From the NCBI GenBank assembly GCA_937873245.1, contig CALMVY010000219.1, positions 1 to 10,293 on the forward strand: a stretch of 10,293 nucleotides of DNA. Reading direction: 5' to 3'. This document shows positions 5,427-10,293 of this stretch, piece after piece. Positions within the stretch are counted from its first letter, which is position 1, and every line of letters begins with the position of its first letter. The translations under genes and the position numbers were made by a program. Below the pieces are notes generated by a model. That model was given only the letters and a program-made list of their open reading frames with translations. It did not search any database and was not told the origin of the DNA. Origin of the DNA: an uncultured Arthrobacter sp. (GTDB taxonomy: Bacteria > Actinomycetota > Actinomycetes > Actinomycetales > Micrococcaceae).

Positions 5427-6841
5427 GCGCCACCATGATCAAGGAATTCAGGCTGCCGGACCTCGGCGAGGGTCTCACCGAATCGGAAATCGTCGCGTGG
5501 AAGGTCGCGGTGGGGGATACCGTCGCGCTCAACCAGATCATCGCGGAGGTGGAAACGGCCAAGGCCGTCGTCGAGCTTCCGTCGCCGTTCGCCGGTGTGG
5601 TCGCTGCCCTGCACGAACAGCCCGGCACCGTCGTCGAGGTCGGCAAGCCGATCGTTTCCTTCGAAGTGGAGGGCGACGACGGCGGTCCCGCCGCCGGTTC
5701 CGGAACTGCCGGAGGTGCCGGTGCGGACGCGCCCGCCAAGCGCGAACCGAACCTCGTGGGCTACGGCGCTGTCCTGGAGAATTCCGGCCGCCCGGCCCGC
5801 CGCGCCCGCAGCTTCGCCGCACCGGCAGTTTCCGTCACCGCGCCGGCCCCCGTGGTTGCGCCGGTCGCGCCCGCCCCGGCGGTGGAGCCCGCCGCGGCAC
5901 CGGCCGCCGCGCCGCAGTCCGGGGAACGCCCGCAGTCCGGGGAACGCCCGCGGTCCACCCCGCCGGTACGCAAGCTGGCCAAGGATCTCGGCGTCGACCT
6001 CGCGGCCGTTACCGGCACGGGGGAGTTTGGGCTCATCACCCGCGACGACGTCCGCAACTTCGTCGGCGGGGGAGACCTGCCGGTGGCACCCCGGGACCTG
6101 GCCGGCGTGTCCACGCACGCTCCGGCCCCGGCACAGGGCGAACGGGAAACCCGTACGCCCATCAAAGGCGTGCGGAAGTTCACCGCCGCCGCCATGGTCT
6201 CCAGCGCCTTCACCGCGCCGCACGTCACGGAATTCCTGACCATCGACGTCACTCCGACCATGGAACTGCTGGCAAAGCTCAAGGCCAGCCGCGCGTTTGC
6301 CGGCTACAAGCTGACGCCGCTGACCATCGTTTCCAAGGCCGTGCTCATCGCCCTGCGCAACCACCCCACGCTCAACACGCGCTGGGATGAGGCCAAACAG
6401 GAGATCGTCCAGTACAACTACGTGAACCTGGGCATCGCGGCCGCCACTCCGCGCGGCCTCACCGTGCCGAACATCAAGGACGCCGACCGGATGTCCCTGC
6501 TGGAGCTGTCCACGGCGCTGACCGAACTGACGGACACGGCGCGCGCCGGCAAGACCGCTCCGGCGGAGCTTTCGGGCGGCACCATCTCCATCACCAACAT
6601 CGGCGTCTTCGGCATCGATGCGGGCACCCCGATCCTGAACCCGGGCGAGGCCGCCATCCTGGCCCTCGGTGCCGTACGGAAGATGCCGTGGGAGTACCAG
6701 GACGAGGTGGCGCTGCGCCAGGTCATGACGCTCAGCCTGTCCTTCGACCACCGCCTGGTCGACGGCGAGCAGGGCTCACGCTTCCTGCAGGACCTCGGCG
6801 CCATGCTGTCCGATCCGGGCATGGCCCTCGCCATGGTCTAG
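5423..6841 (+). CDS. bkdC: Dihydrolipoamide acyltransferase, E2 component of the 2-oxo acid dehydrogenase complex
   Basis: A 472-residue E2 that carries the acyl group on a lipoyl lysine and transfers it to CoA. The order is: one lipoyl domain (about 6-82) with the lipoylation site at K47 in EVETAKAVVE; an Ala/Pro-rich linker (about 85-175); the peripheral subunit-binding domain (178-214, PPVRKLAKDLGVDLAAVTGTG); a second linker; and the catalytic acyltransferase domain (about 242-470). The active-site motif is DHRLVDG, with H443 and D447. The stretch PIKGVRKFTAAAMVSSAFTAPHVTEF resembles actinobacterial BkdC-type E2s. A single lipoyl domain contrasts with the multi-lipoyl E2 used for pyruvate/2-oxoglutarate in many actinobacteria. 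ATG 5423 overlaps the E1-beta stop; ATG 5435 is an alternative. The linker contains an 18-bp tandem duplication. No E3 gene follows, so E3 must come from elsewhere. Confidence 0.9.
   Translation: MSATMIKEFRLPDLGEGLTESEIVAWKVAVGDTVALNQIIAEVETAKAVVELPSPFAGVVAALHEQPGTVVEVGKPIVSFEVEGDDGGPAAGSGTAGGAGADAPAKREPNLVGYGAVLENSGRPARRARSFAAPAVSVTAPAPVVAPVAPAPAVEPAAAPAAAPQSGERPQSGERPRSTPPVRKLAKDLGVDLAAVTGTGEFGLITRDDVRNFVGGGDLPVAPRDLAGVSTHAPAPAQGERETRTPIKGVRKFTAAAMVSSAFTAPHVTEFLTIDVTPTMELLAKLKASRAFAGYKLTPLTIVSKAVLIALRNHPTLNTRWDEAKQEIVQYNYVNLGIAAATPRGLTVPNIKDADRMSLLELSTALTELTDTARAGKTAPAELSGGTISITNIGVFGIDAGTPILNPGEAAILALGAVRKMPWEYQDEVALRQVMTLSLSFDHRLVDGEQGSRFLQDLGAMLSDPGMALAMV
5912..5956 (+). repeat. 18-bp tandem duplication in the E2 linker
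   Basis: CCGCAGTCCGGGGAACGC occurs twice back to back (5912-5929 and 5930-5947), followed by a partial third copy with one change (5948-5956). It encodes PQSGER-PQSGER-PRS immediately before the subunit-binding domain. Because it is in frame and lies in a flexible linker, the copy number could vary between strains without breaking the enzyme. Confidence 0.85.
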
Positions 6842-6857
6842 CAGGCCCAAGCTCAGA

Positions 6858-6895
6858 GCTGCCGGCTGCCCCCTTTCCCGGGGGCGGCCGGCAGC
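6858..6895. terminator. Hairpin terminator after the E2 gene
   Basis: GCTGCCGGCTGCCCCC (6858-6873), loop TTTCCC, then GGGGGCGGCCGGCAGC (6880-6895). The arms pair over 16 bp with a single T-G wobble. It starts 17 bp after the E2 stop at 6841, with only a scattered T-rich stretch after it. It lies between convergent genes and could act on both strands. Confidence 0.75.
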
Positions 6896-6931
6896 GCTGT
6901 TTGCGGCCGGGTTTTGTGGAGGGTGTCTGCC

Positions 6932-7009
6932 GTCCGGGGGCACTTTGAAGCCAAAGCCCGACGTCGGCGCCCTAGTTGGCGGCGTGTCCGCGCCAATGTG
7001 CCCCCGGAC
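6932..7009. repeat. Intergenic inverted-repeat element of unknown nature
   Basis: GTCCGGGGGCAC (6932-6943) and its exact complement GTGCCCCCGGAC (6998-7009) flank 54 bp. One T-T mismatch and three more pairs (TTG/CAA) extend the arms inward. The interior contains nested symmetry: GCCAA (6950-6954) pairs with TTGGC (6976-6980) around the palindrome CCGACGTCGG (6958-6967). No gene is visible here. It could be a bidirectional terminator for tetR, a structured RNA or a REP-like dispersed repeat; the sequence alone does not decide. Three copies of CTGCGC (7041-7058) lie between it and tetR. Confidence 0.55.
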
Positions 7010-7061
7010 CGCCGGCGGCGTGAGCCACGGAAGGGAACGGCTGCGCCTGCGCCTGCGCCGG

Positions 7062-7745
7062 TCAGTTGAGCGGGGCGGGAACGGCCGGGGCCATCAGGGC
7101 CGACAGCGCCATGCTCTGCAGCAAGGGCCGGGCCCGCTTGACCGCGATCCGGCGCCCGTGGCTGCGGACCGAGTGCGGGGTGGAGTTGATCAGGCCGAAT
7201 GTGGCGTGGGCGCGCATGCGGAGTTCGGCATCCTCGGTGTCGGTGTGCAGCCCGGCCAGGACGTCGACCCAGAGCTCCACATAGTTCCTTTGCAGCGTGC
7301 GGACCTCGGCCTGGTCGTCGTCGGCGAGGTTGCTGAAGTCCTGGTCCTGCACCCGGATGACATCGGGATTGCTGAGCGCGAAGTCCACATGGAATTCGAC
7401 CAGCCGGCGCAGTGCAATGGCGGCGTCGTCGGAATCGGCAATGACGCGCCGGCCGCCGTCGAGGAGTTCCTGGCTGACGCTGAGCAGCAGTGCCCCCAGG
7501 ACGGCCTGCTTGCCGGCGAAGTGCCGGTAGACGGCCGGGCCGCTGACACCGGCGGCGGCGCCGAGATCCTCCAGGGACACGCGGTTGAACCCGTCGACGG
7601 CGAACAGGGCGGCCGCCGAGGTCAGCAGCGCCTGCCGGCGGTTCTCCTTGGCCTGGCCGCGCTGGGTGGTCGGCGGCACGGTCGTCGCAGGTTGCGCGCC
7701 GGTGTGGCTCGTCTGGCTGGGTTCGGTCACCGGCACATCCCTCAT
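7062..7745 (-). CDS. TetR family transcriptional regulator, divergent from the acyl-CoA carboxylase operon
   Basis: About 227 residues from ATG 7745. After a 30-residue polar N-terminal tail comes the TetR helix-turn-helix: ENRRQALLTSAAALFAVDGF, then VSLEDLGAAAGVSGPAVYRHF, with AVYRHF as recognition helix. The remaining ~150 helical residues are the ligand-binding and dimerisation domain, including VEFHVDFALSNPDVIRVQDQD and GLINSTPHSVRSH. The start is uncertain: the frame is open to GTG 7799/ATG 7796, ATG 7745 has GGGGAG about 12 nt upstream, and GTG 7730 has AGGGA at 7 nt. It probably represses the divergent carboxylase operon and perhaps itself, through the tandem repeats at 7801-7842. By position it parallels M. 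tuberculosis BkaR (Rv2506), a TetR regulator of branched-chain amino acid catabolism; orthology is not tested. The ligand is unknown, perhaps an acyl-CoA. Confidence 0.87.
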   Translation of the reverse strand: MRDVPVTEPSQTSHTGAQPATTVPPTTQRGQAKENRRQALLTSAAALFAVDGFNRVSLEDLGAAAGVSGPAVYRHFAGKQAVLGALLLSVSQELLDGGRRVIADSDDAAIALRRLVEFHVDFALSNPDVIRVQDQDFSNLADDDQAEVRTLQRNYVELWVDVLAGLHTDTEDAELRMRAHATFGLINSTPHSVRSHGRRIAVKRARPLLQSMALSALMAPAVPAPLN

Positions 7746-7788
7746 CTCAAAAATCAGCTCCCCGCGCGGTGCGGTTCCGGGCACTGTG

Positions 7789-7818
7789 TTGGACATCACA
7801 GTTAATAGAGACTAACCT
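7789..7818 (+). promoter_or_regulatory. Possible promoter of the acyl-CoA carboxylase operon
   Basis: TTGGAC (7789-7794), an 18-bp spacer and TAACCT (7813-7818) resemble -35 and -10 elements, placing the transcription start near 7825. The operator-like repeats at 7801-7816 and 7827-7842 would then cover the -10 and the start site, as expected for repression. The element matches are partial. Confidence 0.35.
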
Positions 7819-7842
7819 AAATCTCAGTTATGCGGTACTAAC
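7801..7842. promoter_or_regulatory. Two tandem TetR operator candidates
   Basis: Two 16-bp sites share the form GTTA-N8-TAAC: GTTAATAGAGACTAAC (7801-7816) and GTTATGCGGTACTAAC (7827-7842). Their right halves (ACTAAC) are identical, and the first is an inverted repeat with one mismatch in six-base arms. Centre spacing is 26 bp. The stretch is AT-rich against its surroundings and lies between the divergent tetR and carboxylase genes, where TetR regulators usually bind. The form was not found upstream of the E1/E2 operon. Confidence 0.6.
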
Positions 7843-7905
7843 CGAAGTGGCTGGGACGGGCGCAGTTCAGGTCCCCAGCATGAAGGCCCAGAACGGAAGC
7901 AGTCA

Positions 7906-9513
7906 ATGGAGACAATCGCCAGCCAGGTGGACGCCACGAGCGCCGCCTTCGCCGCGAACCGCGAGGCCCAGCTGGGGCTGGCCCGCGAGCTGAAGGAGCG
8001 CCTCGCCATGGCAGCACTGGGCGGGCCGGAAAAGTCCCGGGAACGCCATGTGGCCCGCGGCAAACTCCTCCCGCGCGAACGCATCGACCAGCTGCTGGAT
8101 GACGGCAGCCCGTTCCTGGAAATCGCGCCGCTGGCCGCCAACGGCATGTACAACGACGATTCGCCCGGCGCCGGCGTTATTGCCGGGATCGGGCTGGTCC
8201 ACGGCCGCCAGGTGCTGGTCATCTCCAACGACGCCACGGTCAAGGGCGGGACCTATTACCCGATGACAGTGAAGAAGCACCTCCGGGCCCAGGAAATCGC
8301 GCTGGAGAACCGGCTGCCCTGCATCTACCTGGTGGACTCGGGCGGGGCCTTCCTGCCCAAACAGGACGAGGTCTTCCCGGACAAGGAACACTTCGGCCGG
8401 ATCTTCTTCAACCAGGCCAAGATGTCCGCGGCGAAGATCCCGCAGATCGCGTCGGTGATGGGCTCGTGCACGGCCGGCGGCGCCTACGTTCCCGCGATGA
8501 GCGACGAGACCGTGATCGTCCGCAACCAGGGCACCATTTTCCTGGGCGGCCCGCCGCTGGTGAAGGCCGCGATCGGCGAGATCGTCACGGCCGAGGAGCT
8601 CGGCGGCGGCGACGTGCACTCGAAGATCTCCGGAGTCACGGACCACCTGGCCGAGAACGATGAGCATGCCCTCCAGATCGTCCGGGACATCGTCTCCACT
8701 TTGCCGAAGCCGGCGGCCCCCGCCTGGGACATCGACACCGTCGTCGAACCCCTGGCGGATCCCGAGGAGCTCTACGGCGCTGTCCCCACGGACGTCAACG
8801 CCCAGTACGACGTCCGCGAGGTCATCGCCCGGCTGGTGGACGGCAGCCGCTTCCACGAATTCAAGAAGAACTACGGCACCACCCTGGTCACCGGCTTCGC
8901 AAAGCTGCACGGCCACCCCGTCGGGATCGTGGCCAACAACGGCGTGCTGTTCAGCGAATCCTCGCTCAAGGGAGCCCACTTCATCGAGCTCTGCGACCAG
9001 CGCGGCATCCCGCTGATCTTCCTGCAGAACCTCTCGGGCTTTATGGTCGGCAAGGACTACGAGCAGGGCGGCATCGCCAAGAACGGCGCCAAGATGGTCA
9101 CCGCCGTCGCCACCGCGCGCGTTCCCAAGCTGACCGTCGTCATCGGCGGGTCCTTCGGCGCCGGCAACTACTCCATGTGCGGCCGGGCCTACTCGCCGCG
9201 GTTCCTGTGGATGTGGCCGGCCTCCCGGATCTCGGTGATGGGCGGCAACCAGGCCTCCAGCGTGCTCGCCACCGTCAAGCGGGACCAGTACGAGGCCCGC
9301 GGCGAGGAATGGTCCGCCGCGGACGAGGAAGCCTTCAAGGCCCCGATCAAACAGCAGTACGAGGACCAGGGCAGCCCCTACTACTCCACCGCCCGCCTCT
9401 GGGACGACGGCGTGATCGACCCCGCGGACACCCGCACCGTCCTGGGACTGGCGCTCGACGTCGTCTCCCGCGCCCCGCTGCCGGAGACCTCCTTCGGCCT
9501 TTTCCGGATGTGA
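7906..9513 (+). CDS. accD1: Acyl-CoA carboxylase beta (carboxyltransferase) subunit, methylcrotonyl-CoA carboxylase type (AccD1-like)
   Basis: A 535-residue carboxyltransferase that moves the carboxyl group from biotin to an acyl-CoA, probably 3-methylcrotonyl-CoA in leucine breakdown. The N-terminal crotonase-like domain carries RGKLLPRERIDQLLDDGSPFLE, SNDATVKGGTYYPMTVKKHLRAQ and GSCTAGGAYVPAMSDE (from residue 186). The C-terminal domain carries GFMVGKDYEQGGIAKNGAKM (from 378) and GGSFGAGNYSMCGRAYSPRF (from 414), then WPASRISVMGGNQAS. The GKDYE...GAKM and NYSMCGRAY...MWP segments are typical of methylcrotonyl- rather than propionyl- or acetyl-CoA carboxylases. The Shine-Dalgarno GGAAG (7895-7899) lies 6 nt before the ATG. 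The biotin-carboxylase gene follows after 7 nt. Paired Rv2502c/Rv2501c in M. tuberculosis are the precedent. A related substrate such as geranyl-CoA cannot be excluded. Confidence 0.9.
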   Translation: METIASQVDATSAAFAANREAQLGLARELKERLAMAALGGPEKSRERHVARGKLLPRERIDQLLDDGSPFLEIAPLAANGMYNDDSPGAGVIAGIGLVHGRQVLVISNDATVKGGTYYPMTVKKHLRAQEIALENRLPCIYLVDSGGAFLPKQDEVFPDKEHFGRIFFNQAKMSAAKIPQIASVMGSCTAGGAYVPAMSDETVIVRNQGTIFLGGPPLVKAAIGEIVTAEELGGGDVHSKISGVTDHLAENDEHALQIVRDIVSTLPKPAAPAWDIDTVVEPLADPEELYGAVPTDVNAQYDVREVIARLVDGSRFHEFKKNYGTTLVTGFAKLHGHPVGIVANNGVLFSESSLKGAHFIELCDQRGIPLIFLQNLSGFMVGKDYEQGGIAKNGAKMVTAVATARVPKLTVVIGGSFGAGNYSMCGRAYSPRFLWMWPASRISVMGGNQASSVLATVKRDQYEARGEEWSAADEEAFKAPIKQQYEDQGSPYYSTARLWDDGVIDPADTRTVLGLALDVVSRAPLPETSFGLFRM

Positions 9514-9520
9514 GCCAGCC

Positions 9521-10293
9521 ATGAATCTTTCTTCGTCGACTATTTCAACACCCACGAAGCCGCTCTTCGGCACCGTGCTCGTCGCGAACCGTGGCGAGAT
9601 CGCCTGCCGCGTGATCCGCACCCTGCGGGCGCTGGGCATCCGTTCGGTCGCCGTCTATTCCGACGCCGACGCCGGAGCCCGGCACGTGCGCGAGGCCGAC
9701 GTCGCCGTGCGGATCGGCCCCGCCGCGGCGGCCGAAAGCTACCTCAAGATCGAGGCCATCGTCCAGGCCTGCCGCGACACCGGTGCCGAGGCCGTGCACC
9801 CGGGCTACGGCTTCCTGAGCGAGAACGTCGACTTCGCCCGCGCCCTGGAGAAAGCGGAGATCACGTTTATCGGCCCCGGCGTCGAATCCCTCAACGTCAT
9901 GGGCGACAAGATCCGCTCCAAGAACCACGTCACCGGCTACGGCGTTCCCGTGGTTCCGGGCATCGCCGAACCCGGCATGACGGACGCCCAGCTGATCGAG
10001 GCCGCGGCCGGCGTCGGCTTCCCGCTGCTGATCAAGCCCTCCGCCGGCGGCGGCGGGAAGGGTATGCACATCGTCGAACGCCCCGAGGACCTGGAAGCCA
10101 CCCTGGCCACCGCCCGCCGGGTCGCGGCCAGCGCCTTCGGCGACGACACCCTGTTCCTGGAACGGCTCGTACTTACGCCGCGGCACATCGAGGTCCAGGT
10201 CCTCGCGGACAACCACGGCAACGTCATCCATCTGGGGGAGCGCGAGTGCTCGCTGCAGCGCCGGCACCAGAAAGGCATCGAGGAGGCGCCTTC
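9521..10293 (+). CDS. accA1: Acyl-CoA carboxylase alpha subunit (biotin carboxylase), N-terminal part; runs off the right edge
   Basis: 257 codons are open to the window edge; a full family member is about 650-700 residues, with a biotin carboxyl carrier domain at the C-terminus. Visible are the biotin-carboxylase N-domain (VLVANRGEIACRVIRTLRAL at residues 19-38, HPGYGFLSEN from H93, MGDKIRSK at 127-134) and the start of the ATP-grasp domain: K172, the glycine loop GGGGKG at 176-181, RHIEVQVLAD, and GERECSLQRRHQK. It supplies carboxybiotin to the preceding carboxyltransferase. The ATG follows that gene's stop by 7 nt with only a weak Shine-Dalgarno, so coupling is likely. One oddity: QRRHQKGIEEAP has glycine at 252 where valine, leucine or isoleucine is usual. 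An acyl-CoA dehydrogenase gene is expected next, by analogy with fadE19. Confidence 0.92.
   Translation, partial: MNLSSSTISTPTKPLFGTVLVANRGEIACRVIRTLRALGIRSVAVYSDADAGARHVREADVAVRIGPAAAAESYLKIEAIVQACRDTGAEAVHPGYGFLSENVDFARALEKAEITFIGPGVESLNVMGDKIRSKNHVTGYGVPVVPGIAEPGMTDAQLIEAAAGVGFPLLIKPSAGGGGKGMHIVERPEDLEATLATARRVAASAFGDDTLFLERLVLTPRHIEVQVLADNHGNVIHLGERECSLQRRHQKGIEEAP

Noticed and set aside
5267..6751. 494-residue minus-strand open frame across the E2 gene
   Set aside because: An Arg/Gly/Asp/His-rich shadow; the E2 frame has lipoyl, binding and catalytic motifs in order.
7041..7058. CTGCGC repeated three times before tetR
   Set aside because: A short GC-rich hexamer repeat, common by chance at this base composition, and not tied to any structure.
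7903..9639. 578-residue minus-strand open frame across the carboxyltransferase gene
   Set aside because: Same low-complexity GC-driven composition, antisense to a strongly conserved enzyme, and it runs past that gene into the next one.
1..10293. Search by eye for CRISPR arrays, tRNA/rRNA, insertion sequences, toxin-antitoxin or defence genes, and frameshifted genes
   Set aside because: None seen. All large frames are intact metabolic, transport or regulatory genes apart from the two cut by the window edges.

Overview
The window comes from a high-GC actinobacterium, most likely Arthrobacter/Pseudarthrobacter or another member of the Micrococcaceae. Codon third positions are almost always G or C, genes overlap by ATGA or TGATG junctions, GTG starts are likely, and terminators are GC-rich hairpins without strong T-tracts. 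The genus assignment is inferred from general protein resemblance and was not searched. There is no mobile element, CRISPR array, phage gene, tRNA or rRNA. The genes belong to known metabolic families, and the least-explained sequence lies between them.

Layout. (1) 1-202, minus strand: the N-terminus of a probable LytS-type sensor histidine kinase. (2) 203-442: a divergent control region holding a 21-bp-period direct repeat (ACCGCTNA twice, 13-bp spacer) and a CRP/GlxR-like inverted repeat. (3) 443-2439, plus strand: a DUF485 small membrane protein translationally coupled to an ActP/MctC-type cation/monocarboxylate symporter, followed by a perfect 16-bp terminator hairpin. (4) 2569-3042, minus strand: an Lrp/AsnC regulator. 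(5) 3043-3225: a divergent control region packed with palindromes. (6) 3226-6841, plus strand: three overlapping genes for the E1-alpha, E1-beta and E2 subunits of a 2-oxo acid dehydrogenase complex, then a terminator and an unexplained inverted-repeat element. (7) 7062-7745, minus strand: a TetR regulator. (8) 7746-7905: a divergent control region with two tandem operator-like repeats. (9) 7906 to the right edge, plus strand: the carboxyltransferase subunit and the start of the biotin-carboxylase subunit of an acyl-CoA carboxylase, best read as methylcrotonyl-CoA carboxylase.

How the genes fit together. The E1/E2 genes would usually be auto-annotated as pyruvate dehydrogenase (pdhABC). Their neighbours (an Lrp regulator, a TetR regulator and a methylcrotonyl-CoA carboxylase type operon) point instead to branched-chain 2-oxo acid oxidation, chiefly leucine/isovalerate breakdown. 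From memory, the M. tuberculosis region Rv2495c-Rv2506 has the same components (bkdABC, accD1-accA1, fadE19, TetR BkaR). The E3 subunit and an acyl-CoA dehydrogenase are not in the window; the latter is expected just past the right edge. The symporter on the left would import acetate, pyruvate, propionate or similar acids, probably under a LytS/LytTR two-component system.

The main observations are regulatory. There is a LytTR (BtsR-like) operator candidate before the symporter operon and a CRP/GlxR-like site before both the symporter and the dehydrogenase operon. A pair of matching boxes brackets the predicted lrp promoter, and a tandem TetR operator lies over the carboxylase promoter.
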